Assembly: GCF_003590875.1 (NCBI RefSeq)
Contig: NZ_QYUN01000002.1
Span: 3,472,001 to 3,536,000 of the forward strand
DNA: 64,000 bases
Direction: 5' to 3'
Source: Noviherbaspirillum cavernae
GTDB taxonomy: Bacteria; Pseudomonadota; Gammaproteobacteria; Burkholderiales; Burkholderiaceae_D
Positions 19,143-27,040 of the stretch are shown here, one piece after another (within the stretch, counting starts at the first letter, position 1; each line of letters opens with the position of its first letter). Position numbers and translations under genes: made by a program. A model generated the notes under the pieces. That model was not told where the DNA came from and ran no database searches. It saw only the letters and a list, made by a program, of their open reading frames with translations.

Positions 19143-19814
19143 TCAGCGCCGCTTAAGCTCAATCGTGGTTGTCTGTGGCTGGGCAGGAACCGGCACCGCT
19201 TCCGCCTTGAGTTCGCGGCGTGCCTGTGCAATCACGGTACGTGCTGCGGACAAGCCGAGAATTCCCATAATGCTCGCCACGACAATGTCCGGCCAGCCAG
19301 CGCCGGTACCGAACACGCCCAACGCTGCCAGCATGACTGCAACGTTGCCAATTGCGTCGTTTCGGGTGCAGAGCCAAACCGAACGCATGTTCGAATCACC
19401 ATTCCGATATGCGTACAAGAGGACCGCAACCAGCAGGTTTGCCAAGAGCGCAATGAACCCAATGGTACCCATGGTCATATGTTCCGGTACGGTGCCGGAC
19501 ACCAGGTTCCAAACCGCAGCTCCAAGTACGAAGACGCCGTAGCTGCCCATCGTCAGCCCCTTTATCAGAGCTGTGCGTGAACGCCAAACAGGAGCCAGCC
19601 CTAAGACGAATAGCGACACGGCATAGTTGGCTGCATCGCCGAAGAAGTCAACGGCGTCAGCCAAGAGGGAAACTGACCCGGCGGCCCAGCCACTGAACAG
19701 CTCGACGCCGAACATCCCGGCATTGACCGTCAGTGCAACCCAGAGGATACGGCGGTACGCAGGGTCAACAGGTGGTTTTTCGGAGGAGCAACCCCCGGAG
19801 CAGCAAGCAGACAT
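19143..19814 (-). CDS. CDF-family cation efflux transporter (short CzcD-like)
   Basis: 223 residues. A Cys-rich N-terminus (MSACCSGGCSSEKPP) suggests metal binding. It is followed by helices carrying the CDF signature LLADAVDFFGDAANYAVSLF (HxxxD-type site, here D-D) and a later RNDAIGNVAVMLAALG helix. The usual C-terminal cytoplasmic domain is absent. Predicted inner-membrane exporter of Zn/Cd/Co-type cations; specificity is not certain. It has its own MerR-type promoter 27 bp upstream of the ATG and is followed by DUF3703. Confidence 0.85.
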   Translation of the reverse strand: MSACCSGGCSSEKPPVDPAYRRILWVALTVNAGMFGVELFSGWAAGSVSLLADAVDFFGDAANYAVSLFVLGLAPVWRSRTALIKGLTMGSYGVFVLGAAVWNLVSGTVPEHMTMGTIGFIALLANLLVAVLLYAYRNGDSNMRSVWLCTRNDAIGNVAVMLAALGVFGTGAGWPDIVVASIMGILGLSAARTVIAQARRELKAEAVPVPAQPQTTTIELKRR

Positions 19815-19840
19815 ATCATGTTCCTTTCAGATACACCCAC

Positions 19841-19871
19841 ATTAAAAATCCTGTAGCCGCTCCAGAGTCAA
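19841..19871 (-). promoter_or_regulatory. MerR-type promoter/operator of the CDF transporter
   Basis: On the minus strand the -35 box TTGACT (19866-19871) and the -10 box TTTAAT (19841-19846) are separated by 19 bp instead of 17, the hallmark of MerR-family activated promoters. The spacer holds an imperfect dyad, ACTCTGGAG-CGG-CTACAGGAT (half sites 19848-19856 and 19860-19868). No intact merR gene is in the window; a decayed one lies at 22.7-23.1 kb. Confidence 0.75.
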
Positions 19872-19993
19872 GCGATTTTTTCCGAGGGGCTTTCAAGCAC
19901 GGGTCCGCGGTATCCATTGCAATCCTTGACTCGCTCGCGCTCACAATGAAGATTTGTCGGGTCTTTCCCCACGGATATCCTCCTGACACTGTT

Positions 19994-20644
19994 CTAATTT
20001 GTTCTCGAAAGCTCCACTTCGACCAGTTTCTGCAATTGGTCCGGCCCAAAGGAAGGCAACGGCCGGCCATTTACGAAGAATTCCGGCGTTCCCCGCACGT
20101 TGAGTGTTTTCACGTCCTCAAGGTCTTGCTGAATCAGCTTCGTAATGTCGGGAGATTTCATGTCCTCCTTCAAACGCTCTATATCGAGGCTTAAACCGTT
20201 CAGATGGGGCCACACGAGGTCCAGGTGAGCAGAATGGTCGGGCGCCCATTGTGGTTGTGCGACAAGCAGTGCTTCAAGCGTTTCCCAGTACTTACCCTGT
20301 TTCCGTGCTGCCTCGAGTACCTTCACAACCTCATCGGCTCCCTTGTGAAACGGTGCATACCGGATGGTCAGTCGAATCTTGTCCGGATTCGACGCCATTA
20401 TCTCTTTGACGAACGGATAGAACGCACGACAGGATTCGCATGCCGGGTCCAGGAACTCGACAATGTGGACCGGTGCATTCGCGTTGCCCAGAGTCGGCGA
20501 ATGGAAGCGCACGAGCGCTTCCTTGTTCTGGGCGGTCGCCTGAGTTGCTTGCTCGGTCTTCTGAGTTTTGTAGAAGCTTGTTCCGAGCGCGAAGGCAATC
20601 GCGAGCAGGACTACGGTACCGATAAAGATTGTTCGTTTTTTCAC
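19994..20644 (-). CDS. DsbA-like periplasmic thioredoxin-fold oxidoreductase
   Basis: 216 residues from a GTG start at 20644 that overlaps the stop codon of the preceding dsbB gene. A lysine-arginine start (VKKRTIFIGTVVLLAIAFAL) forms a signal anchor. The thioredoxin-like domain has the redox pair in FLDPACESCRAFYPF (CESC) and a cis-Pro segment VRGTPEFFVNG. It is predicted to oxidise or protect periplasmic thiols with the DsbB partner encoded upstream. It is related to the DsbA/DsbG-like thioredoxin_4 group. Confidence 0.85.
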   Translation of the reverse strand: MKKRTIFIGTVVLLAIAFALGTSFYKTQKTEQATQATAQNKEALVRFHSPTLGNANAPVHIVEFLDPACESCRAFYPFVKEIMASNPDKIRLTIRYAPFHKGADEVVKVLEAARKQGKYWETLEALLVAQPQWAPDHSAHLDLVWPHLNGLSLDIERLKEDMKSPDITKLIQQDLEDVKTLNVRGTPEFFVNGRPLPSFGPDQLQKLVEVELSRTN

Positions 20645-21069
20645 TTGAAAGCCTTGAAGTAGATAGCGATAAGCATCGCGTTGATAATGAGGAATGCCGC
20701 GACAGACAGCATCGGAATCGTCAGGAAACCGAACCACTCGATGAGCTGCTGCGAACAGGGAACGCCTGGCGTGCAGGGAGTGACAGCCTCCGAGACGATG
20801 CCCTCTGACACAAGAAGATGGAACACTGCGATTCCCAAACCTGCAAACGCAAGGGGGAATGCGTAACGCACTACCCGCGTATCGAGTGGAAAGAGCGCAC
20901 CTGCTAGTACGAGCACCAGCGGGAACATGCAGATGCGCTGGTACCAGCACAAGATGCAAGGTGTTAGCCCCATCACCTCACCCAGGAAGATGGCTCCTAG
21001 AGTAGACGCCGTGGCGACAAGCCAGCAGGCGAAAACCAGGGGCCACACGGTATCTTTTGTTGTATCCAT
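20641..21069 (-). CDS. dsbB: Disulfide bond formation protein B (DsbB/BdbC type)
   Basis: 142 residues, four membrane helices. The first periplasmic pair lies in LTPCILCWYQRICMFPL (CxxC followed by the family WYQR). The second pair is in VTPCTPGVPCSQQLIEWFGF. It reoxidises DsbA-type proteins using quinone. It overlaps the DsbA-like gene by four bases (GTGA) and follows the SCO1 gene by 4 bp, so the three are one operon. It is an accessory pair distinct from the housekeeping dsbAB expected elsewhere. Confidence 0.88.
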   Translation of the reverse strand: MDTTKDTVWPLVFACWLVATASTLGAIFLGEVMGLTPCILCWYQRICMFPLVLVLAGALFPLDTRVVRYAFPLAFAGLGIAVFHLLVSEGIVSEAVTPCTPGVPCSQQLIEWFGFLTIPMLSVAAFLIINAMLIAIYFKAFK

Positions 21070-21073
21070 GGTC

Positions 21074-21670
21074 TTATGCCTTGAGCAGCGTCTTCAGGTC
21101 CTGGGCGATGATGTCAGCAGAGTCTGCGTCCTTGACGAACAAGCGCAGGCGCCCTTCGGGGTCGAACACATAGCTGCCACCCGAATGGTCTACCGAGTAG
21201 AACCCGTTCTCATCGGCCTTCTGCAGCACTCGGATGACCTTGAACTCTTTTGCGGTGTTTTCCACCTGCTGCTCATCCCCTGTTAGTCCAAGGAACGATG
21301 GATGAAAGGCCGGCACGTACTTTTTCAGGAGTTCAGGTGTATCGCGCCTGGGGTCCAAAGTGACCATCAGTACCTGAACGCGGTTTGCATCCTTTCCGAG
21401 CTTCTCCATCACTGAAGCGAGCTTGACCATGGTGGTTGGGCAGACATCCGGGCAGTTGGTGTAGCCGAAGAACAGCACAACAGCCTTTCCCTTGAAATCC
21501 GCAATATTGCGCGCCTGTCCGTTGTGGTCGGTCAGTTGGAAATTGTTGCCCCACGAACCGCCCGTTATGTCCACGGTTCCGAACATCTCCTGCGGTGCGT
21601 TTGCTTTGTCGCACCCGAGTAGAGCAGCGGCCATCAGCAGCCCGGCGGCCAGGTATCGAAGTTTTTTCAT
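21074..21670 (-). CDS. SCO1/SenC-family copper chaperone lipoprotein
   Basis: 198 residues from ATG 21670, which has GAGG upstream; ATG 21682 is also in frame. The lipoprotein signal ends at GLLMAAALLGC. The SCO domain shows the copper-binding CxxxC in GYTNCPDVCPTTMVKL and the conserved His in YSVDHSGGSYVFD. SCO proteins deliver copper to the CuA site of cytochrome oxidase or act as thiol reductases. It stands between PCu(A)C and dsbB in one run of genes. Confidence 0.9.
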   Translation of the reverse strand: MKKLRYLAAGLLMAAALLGCDKANAPQEMFGTVDITGGSWGNNFQLTDHNGQARNIADFKGKAVVLFFGYTNCPDVCPTTMVKLASVMEKLGKDANRVQVLMVTLDPRRDTPELLKKYVPAFHPSFLGLTGDEQQVENTAKEFKVIRVLQKADENGFYSVDHSGGSYVFDPEGRLRLFVKDADSADIIAQDLKTLLKA

Positions 21671-21685
21671 CTGCTGCCTCATCGC

Positions 21686-22114
21686 TTACTTGCCGATAGC
21701 GCGGATGGGAACCGTGACCGTCGACGTGCTCCTGGTGTTTTTGGCGTCCTGGAACGTCATCTTCACGGTGACTGGTTCTCCAGCTACCAGCGGTTTTTTC
21801 AGGCCTAACAGCATCAGGTGCACCCCTCCTGGCGCCAGTTCGACAGTCTGACCTGCGGGCACTTCCAGTTGTCCGTGGTCGCGCATCTTCATCACGCCAT
21901 TTTCCATCTTCATGGTGTGCACTTGGACATCCTTTGCAACGTCGGTCTGGACGTCGACCAAGCTGACCGCAGCCGGACTACTGATTTTCATGTAGACGGC
22001 GCCGACCGGCTGTCCGGGTACCGTCGCGCGTGCCCAGGGTTCGTTGATGGTGATATCTGCGAATGCAATGGGAGCAATGGCCGCAAGGATTGAAGCAAAC
22101 ACTAGGTTTTTCAT
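21686..22114 (-). CDS. PCu(A)C-type periplasmic copper chaperone
   Basis: 142 residues: signal peptide MKNLVFASILAAIAPIAFA, then a cupredoxin-like domain with the family opener INEPWARATVPG. The copper-binding pattern H-M...M...H-M is seen in VQVHTMKMENGVMKM and PGGVHLMLLGLK. The protein hands Cu(I) to cytochrome oxidase CuA, often with SCO1, whose gene follows after 15 bp. ATG 22114 gives the best signal peptide. Confidence 0.9.
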   Translation of the reverse strand: MKNLVFASILAAIAPIAFADITINEPWARATVPGQPVGAVYMKISSPAAVSLVDVQTDVAKDVQVHTMKMENGVMKMRDHGQLEVPAGQTVELAPGGVHLMLLGLKKPLVAGEPVTVKMTFQDAKNTRSTSTVTVPIRAIGK

Positions 22115-22282
22115 CGTTGACAATCTAAAAAGTTATGGGTTGTGCGCGCAGTCGGGTAGGACCGTGCAGCATGGCGAAGTGCGAGCGGACAATGGGTCAC
22201 TACGGTCAAAACGGAGTGGCGGTCGCTCACACGCGACGTTGCCGCACTCCAGTACACCGGGATGGAGCAACGCCTGGGTAAA

Positions 22283-22681
22283 TCAGGAATTGAGAGGTGG
22301 AGCGCGAGATTGCGCCGGCGCCCAGGTGAATAGTGGACGGGGAGCCTGGTAGAAGAGAAATGGATATGAGAGAGAGGTGTCCGGACCGAAAACGACGGTA
22401 ACGGTCGTTGGAGGTGGACCTACGGAATCAGCTTGTGTCCTGCAGAATGGACAATCCTCAGAGTGTTGGTCGTGCTCGCTCGGATCGAACGGCTCGGCAC
22501 TCTTGCCTACTGTCACCTCGACCTGCTTGACGCCGGTCGACGTGCAAATCTCTGTCCACTCCTTCGAGGAAGCCCTTTTTGAGGCGAACGCATGAGAAAT
22601 CGACGGCGCAAGCGCGACCAGCAGGATTGCAAAGCATGCAATCCATGCAGTCACAACTCTTGCTGTCCGGTTCATTCGCAT
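22283..22681 (-). CDS. DUF2946 family secreted protein
   Basis: 132 residues. Signal peptide-like N-terminus (TAWIACFAILLVALAPSISH), then a short His/Cys segment, SEHDQHSEDCPFCRTQADS, typical of DUF2946, a family frequently found beside copper genes. The start region overlaps the place where the N-terminus of the plus-strand merR remnant should lie, which suggests a rearrangement junction. It is probably the first gene of the copper/thiol run. Confidence 0.75.
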   Translation of the reverse strand: MRMNRTARVVTAWIACFAILLVALAPSISHAFASKRASSKEWTEICTSTGVKQVEVTVGKSAEPFDPSEHDQHSEDCPFCRTQADSVGPPPTTVTVVFGPDTSLSYPFLFYQAPRPLFTWAPAQSRAPPLNS

Positions 22682-22736
22682 GTCGGTATTTTATCCGAGT
22701 CCTTCGCGCCCCTTGGCGACGCCATTGGTGTCCCCC

Positions 22737-23093
22737 AATCGCGAATACCGAGGCGAGCATCTCGAACGTCTCCAGTTCATTCGGCATTGCCGCTCGCTGC
22801 AACTGGGCCTGCCTGAAATCCGCGTGCTTCTTGATTTGAAGGTCAACCCTTCTTCCGGCTGTTAACGTGTCGATGACTTACTCGACGGCCACATTGCAAA
22901 AGGACGGGAACAAGTCGCTTCACTGAAAGTGCTTGAACAGCAACTTGTGACGCTGCGAAAGCAGTGCCAAGCACCACACTCCGTTGAAGACTGTGGAATA
23001 TTGCAAAATCTGAATGAGACTGCAGATGGGCATGAATGTGCATGCCACGACGACGATGCCAAAACTGCGACATCAGTTCGTGATCGCCTGTGA
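22737..23093 (+). pseudogene. Decayed MerR-family regulator (PbrR/CadR type)
   Basis: The reading NREYRGEHLERLQFIRHCRS, then LQLGLPEIRVLLDLKVN, is a clear MerR DNA-binding/dimerisation segment. An in-frame TAA at 22863-22865 follows. In the same frame comes DDLLDGHIAKGREQVASLK, then LRKQCQAPHSVEDCGILQNL and a His/Asp tail ending HDDD before TGA at 23091-23093. The Cys and acidic/His C-terminus are typical of lead/cadmium sensors. The first 35 or so residues (helix-turn-helix) are missing upstream, where DUF2946 begins. The regulator is therefore broken twice. Confidence 0.75.
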
Positions 23094-23117
23094 GCGGTAG
23101 CGGCAAGGAGTTGCCGC

Positions 23118-23215
23118 GCTACTGCAACACCTTTGACGGCAGGCTTGGCAATCAACTTTTCGACTGCGGCGGCCGGTACGTGGCCTTCAATAACCTGCCC
23201 AGATACGTCAACCAC
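23118..23215 (-). pseudogene. DUF411 metal-binding protein remnant
   Basis: On the minus strand about 32 residues (VDVSGQVIEGHVPAAAVEKL followed by IAKPAVKGVAV) match the middle of DUF411 proteins (GYxIEGHVPAAxIxRLLxERP). The N-terminal Cys/His part and the C-terminal PGMP region are absent, and a stop codon precedes the fragment. It lies tail-to-tail with the merR remnant, as expected for a decayed metal-resistance module. Confidence 0.55.
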
Positions 23216-23275
23216 TCCACTGTATCGCTATGCGTCGACACGACCAGACGAAGCGGTCGCCCTTGCACCGATCAT

Positions 23276-23312
23276 GGTGATTGCGGTCAAATCAGACTTG
23301 ATCGCAATCACC
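23276..23312. repeat. 15-bp inverted repeat with 7-bp spacer
   Basis: GGTGATTGCGGTCAA (23276-23290) and TTGATCGCAATCACC (23298-23312) are inverted copies with one mismatch, separated by ATCAGAC. There is no T tract, so a terminator is unlikely. It may be an operator or an end of a lost insertion element next to the merR/DUF411 remnants. Confidence 0.55.
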
Positions 23313-23403
23313 GAAGTTTCATCGTGTCATGGGACATCACGCAAGCCGGTAATCAGGCGGCAACCATGCATGCATTCACGCCTGATTCAAACTCTCGTCC
23401 GGC

Positions 23404-23748
23404 TCACGTCTTTTTGACAAACTCCGATTTCAGGCTCATCGCGCCGAAGCCGTCGATCTTGCAGTCAATGTCATGATCGCTATCGACCAGGCGAATGTTC
23501 TTGACCCTGGTGCCCATCTTGACGACGCCCGCACCTCCCTTCAATTTCAAGTCCTTGATCACCGTGACGGTATCGCCGTCCTGCAACACATTGCCGGCCG
23601 CATCGCGATAGACCTTGCCGCCCTCTTCTGCCGTTTCGGTGGCGGCTTGCACGGGCCATTCATGGGCGCACTCGGGACAAATGTAAAGGCTGCCGTCTGC
23701 GTAGGTGAATTCGGAACTGCATCTCGGGCATGCTGGCAGAACGCTCAT
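23404..23748 (-). CDS. YjdM/PhnA-like zinc-ribbon protein
   Basis: 114 residues from ATG 23748, preceded by AAAGGA. The N-terminus has two CxxC knuckles ([16 protein letters not shown] and [12 protein letters not shown]), and the C-terminal half carries the alkylphosphonate utilisation operon protein PhnA motif ([18 protein letters not shown] ... [15 protein letters not shown]). The family is widespread, small and of uncertain function despite the phn name; no phn genes lie nearby. Confidence 0.87.
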   Translation of the reverse strand: MSVLPACPRCSSEFTYADGSLYICPECAHEWPVQAATETAEEGGKVYRDAAGNVLQDGDTVTVIKDLKLKGGAGVVKMGTRVKNIRLVDSDHDIDCKIDGFGAMSLKSEFVKKT

Positions 23749-24266
23749 GGTGTCATCCTTTCGGCGCGGCGGCAGTCGCATAAAGGACGGCAGTATACTG
23801 CGCGCCCATGGTTCCGATGGCATTCCTGTTCATTTCTGTTTCGTTCCGTTCAAGACCTCGAGACGCGCCAGACAGTGCGCCAACATCAGCCTCACCCGAC
23901 AACAGCTGCGATCGCACCGGCATGTGCTTCACGAAAACAGCTTCGACAATCTTCTCGGCAGAAACGACTTGATCCACGGCTACGCAGACATGATCAAGCT
24001 CGGCCGTTCATCTCCCGCGAGAGAAGCACAAGCTTGAGATAAATCAAAAGCTCATGTGCCATCGCTCCGGCACGCGACGCTCTTGCGATGCCCGATTGCA
24101 TGACGCAACGACCCTGCACGGCGGATTGTCTGGCCGTCATCAACTTGTGCCTGCATTGCCTGCGCTTTGCCTTGCTTCTCCACCCCGGCTGGCTAGTATT
24201 AATGAATCTTGCCGTCGCCGGCTGCGGCGGCAAGTTCGTGTTCGCACAGCATGATCGGAGGGTCGC
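23749..24266. other. Gene-poor 518-bp spacer
   Basis: No frame here has a recognisable product, start signal and composition together. It contains the promoter side of the zinc-ribbon gene and a good GGAGGG ribosome binding site just before the DUF1326 start at 24267. I see no repeat or RNA gene. Confidence 0.5.
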
Positions 24267-24869
24267 ATGAGCTATCACTTGGAGGGTCGTCTACTTGAAG
24301 TTTGCAACTGCAATGTCCTGTGTCCGTGCTGGATCGGCGAGGACCCTGACAACGGCACTTGCGACACCATCATCGCGTGGCGCATCGACAAGGGCACGGT
24401 CGATGGCGTCGATGTGGGTGGCAACACTATCGCGGCCGTGTCCCATGTGCCCGGCAATATCCTGCAAGGCAACTGGACTGTTGCAATCTACGTCGACGAT
24501 CAGGCATCCAAGGCGCAGGAAGAGGCATTGCTGAAGGTCTACACCGGCCAGGCCGGCGGCCCGGTCGCCGATCTCGCCAGTCTCATCGGCAAGCTGGTAT
24601 CGGTGGAGCGCGCGCCGATCAAATTCACCGTGGTCGATGGCAAGGGCGAAATGGCGATCGGCAAGGACTACTACGCCGAACTCGAACCCTATCGCGGCCC
24701 GAGCGGCGGTCTGACCACGCTTTCCGACACCGTGTTCTCGACGGTGCCAGGCGCTCCTGTGTTTGTCGGCAAGGCCCCGAGCTATCGCTCCAGGAACGCC
24801 GCCATCGGCATCGACCTCGACATCAAGAACCACAACGCCTTGCAGAGCACGTTCGTGTTCGACGCATGA
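24267..24869 (+). CDS. DUF1326 domain protein
   Basis: 200 residues of the DUF1326 family. It starts MSYHLEGRLLEVCNCNVLCP followed by CWIGEDPDNGTC, with the conserved Cys cluster (CNC...CPC...C) that may bind a metal, and continues through PVADLASLIGKLVSVERAPI to the C-terminus. It has no signal peptide. The stop overlaps the start of the DUF2182 membrane protein (ATGA), so the two are coupled. The pair is a recurrent two-gene unit of unknown function, suspected to handle metal ions. Confidence 0.85.
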   Translation: MSYHLEGRLLEVCNCNVLCPCWIGEDPDNGTCDTIIAWRIDKGTVDGVDVGGNTIAAVSHVPGNILQGNWTVAIYVDDQASKAQEEALLKVYTGQAGGPVADLASLIGKLVSVERAPIKFTVVDGKGEMAIGKDYYAELEPYRGPSGGLTTLSDTVFSTVPGAPVFVGKAPSYRSRNAAIGIDLDIKNHNALQSTFVFDA

Positions 24870-25681
24870 GCGCGACGGCAGGCGCGCCGCCGTCCGGCGT
24901 CTCGCGCCATCAGCGCGTGTTCCTGCCGGTCCTGGCCGCGCTGATTACGCTCGCCTGGGTGACGTTGTGGGCGTGGTCGCGCAGTCCGTACGGACGCTAT
25001 CTCGAACACGGTGACTGGACAGTATCAGGACCGGCGGCATTTCTGTGCCGCGTTGTCCCGGCGGGCGATGTGCTCGTGCCGATGGCGCTCTATGCGGTCG
25101 CGTGGATCCTGATGACGACGGCCATGATGCTGCCGACCACCTTGCCGTTGTTCAATGTCTTCGACCGGTTGACGGCCCGGCGTGCAGACCACGGACGGCT
25201 GCTCGTGCTGCTCGGCCTGGGTTACATGGCGGTATGGGGCGCATTCGGGCTCCTCGCGCATGCCATGCACAACGCCGTGCTGTCGCTGCTCGCCCGCGTA
25301 CCGGCACTGGCATGGCATGGCTGGCTGATCGGTGCAGCGACGATTACGCTGGCCGGTGCATTTCAGTTCAGCCGGCTCAAGTACCGGTGCCTGGAAAAGT
25401 GCCGCACCCCCCTGAGTTTCGTTATCCGGCACTGGCGCGGGCATGCGCAGGGATGGCACGCATTCGCGCTGGGCGCGCATCACGGCCTGTTCTGCGTGGG
25501 ATGCTGCTGGGCGCTGATGCTGTTGATGTTCGCGCTCGGCACCGGCAGCCTCGGCTGGATGCTGCTGCTTGCAGCCGTCATGGCGATCGAAAAAAACGTC
25601 CGCTGGGGCCCGCGCCTCAGCGCGCCGCTTGGTGTCGCGCTGCTGTCATGGGCGGGCGTCATGGTGGCGAGCCATGCATGA
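24866..25681 (+). CDS. DUF2182 integral membrane protein
   Basis: 271 residues, about seven hydrophobic helices. The family signature is WILMTTAMMLPTTLPLFNVF, with later conserved FQFSRLKYRCLEKCRTPL (Cys pair), HHGLFCVGCCWALMLLMFAL and a C-terminal MAIEKNVRWGPRL. The Met- and Cys-rich helices suggest metal (copper or other) binding, which is inference. ATG 24866 overlaps the end of the DUF1326 gene. Confidence 0.85.
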   Translation: MSATAGAPPSGVSRHQRVFLPVLAALITLAWVTLWAWSRSPYGRYLEHGDWTVSGPAAFLCRVVPAGDVLVPMALYAVAWILMTTAMMLPTTLPLFNVFDRLTARRADHGRLLVLLGLGYMAVWGAFGLLAHAMHNAVLSLLARVPALAWHGWLIGAATITLAGAFQFSRLKYRCLEKCRTPLSFVIRHWRGHAQGWHAFALGAHHGLFCVGCCWALMLLMFALGTGSLGWMLLLAAVMAIEKNVRWGPRLSAPLGVALLSWAGVMVASHA

Positions 25682-25789
25682 ATACGCTGCGGCCTGTTCG
25701 CAGGTCAGGGGTATGTGAAAGCATGACGACGGCCTTCTGCCGAAGTCCATGAAGGCAGCCCGGCACAGCACCTTCTGTCAGCCTGTTCA

Positions 25790-25817
25790 GGATCAAGGCC
25801 GAAGACAGCCTTGATCC
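25790..25817. terminator. Hairpin between convergent genes
   Basis: GGATCAAGGC (25790-25799) and GCCTTGATCC (25808-25817) form a perfect 10-bp stem in the gap between the convergent DUF2182 and substrate-binding protein genes. There is no T tract on either side, so it is a possible bidirectional terminator only. Confidence 0.4.
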
Positions 25818-25830
25818 CGTTCCGGCCTGC

Positions 25831-26973
25831 CTAGTTGTTCACCAGTTTCCAGTTGCCGTTGTCGATGGTGAGCAGCACCCGCGCATCGTCTTCGAGACCG
25901 AAATGGTCCTTGGGCGTGTAGCGAACGACACCCTGGGTGATCGTGATGCCCTTGGTCGATTCAAGCGCATCCTTCAGCGCGGCGCGGAATTCCGGCGTGC
26001 CCGGCTTGCCCTTTTTCAGCGCCTGCGGCACGACTGCCTGCAGCAGCAATTGCGCGTCGTAGCCGTGGGCGGCGAACTGGTTGCGGGTACCGGCGCCGAA
26101 CTGCTTCTCGTAGCGGTCGACGAAATCGACCGCCAGCTTCTTCGACGGATGATTGTCGGGCAGCGCCTCGGGCATGACGGCGAGGCCGGCGACGACGAAG
26201 GAGCCTTCAACGTCCTTGCCGCCCAGGCGGATCAGATCGCGCGAAGCCGCGCCGTGGGTCTGGTAGATCTTGCCCTTGTAATTGCGCTCGACAACGGCTT
26301 TGTGCGGCATCGCCGATCCGCTGCCGGACGCGCCGATCAGGATCGCATCGGGCTTGGCCGCGACGATTTTCAGGGATTGCGCCGTGACGCTGGTGTCCGC
26401 CCGCGCGAAGCGCTCGGTGGCAACGGAGCTGAGGCCGGCCTTGCCGGCGAGGTCGGTGAATGACTTGTACCAGATTTCGCCGTACGCGTCGGAGTAGCCG
26501 AGGTAGGCATAGGTCTTCACGCCATGCTTTTTCATGTGCTCGATGATGGCGCTCGCCATCAAGGGCGTGGACTGGGCGACGCGGAAGGTCCACATGCCAC
26601 GCCCTTCGGGAAGATCGACCGGTGAAGTCGAGATCTGCACCGTCTTGCCTTCCGTCGCGATATCGGCCAGCACGACCGAGGCGGGAGTCGCGGTGGAACC
26701 GACGATGACATCCACCTTGTCCTCCGTGATGAAGCGCCGGCCGTTCTTCGCCGATTGCGTGGTGTCGGAGGCGTCGTCCAGCATGATGATCCTGACCTTC
26801 TCGCCGGCTATCGTTTCGGGCCAGAGGGAAATGCCGTTCTTCGTCGGGATGCCGAGTCCGGACGCCGGTCCGGTCAGCGGCAGGCTGACGCCGATGGTGA
26901 TTTCCGCATGCGCATTGGCGGCGGCAAAGGCGGTGACGAGCGCAGCGATCAAGGGGCGAAATCGTGTTTTCAT
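25831..26973 (-). CDS. ABC transporter periplasmic substrate-binding protein (branched-chain amino-acid type)
   Basis: 380 residues: signal peptide (RPLIAALVTAFAAANAHA), then a type I periplasmic binding fold of the LivJ/aromatic-compound class, with ITIGVSLPLTGPASGLGIPT, the VDVIVGSTATPASVVLADIA hinge region, and YLGYSDAYGEIWYKSF. Such proteins bind amino acids or aromatic acids. No permease or ATPase gene lies near it, so it is an orphan component. It is downstream of marR on the same strand (67 bp) and near an aromatic-type monooxygenase, which suggests an aromatic ligand. Confidence 0.88.
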   Translation of the reverse strand: MKTRFRPLIAALVTAFAAANAHAEITIGVSLPLTGPASGLGIPTKNGISLWPETIAGEKVRIIMLDDASDTTQSAKNGRRFITEDKVDVIVGSTATPASVVLADIATEGKTVQISTSPVDLPEGRGMWTFRVAQSTPLMASAIIEHMKKHGVKTYAYLGYSDAYGEIWYKSFTDLAGKAGLSSVATERFARADTSVTAQSLKIVAAKPDAILIGASGSGSAMPHKAVVERNYKGKIYQTHGAASRDLIRLGGKDVEGSFVVAGLAVMPEALPDNHPSKKLAVDFVDRYEKQFGAGTRNQFAAHGYDAQLLLQAVVPQALKKGKPGTPEFRAALKDALESTKGITITQGVVRYTPKDHFGLEDDARVLLTIDNGNWKLVNN

Positions 26974-27040
26974 GTTGTCTCCTCGTTGGGTGGGTGGGGC
27001 AGGGTTTGCTTCTTCTTCGACAAATAATGCGCGCGCCGGA

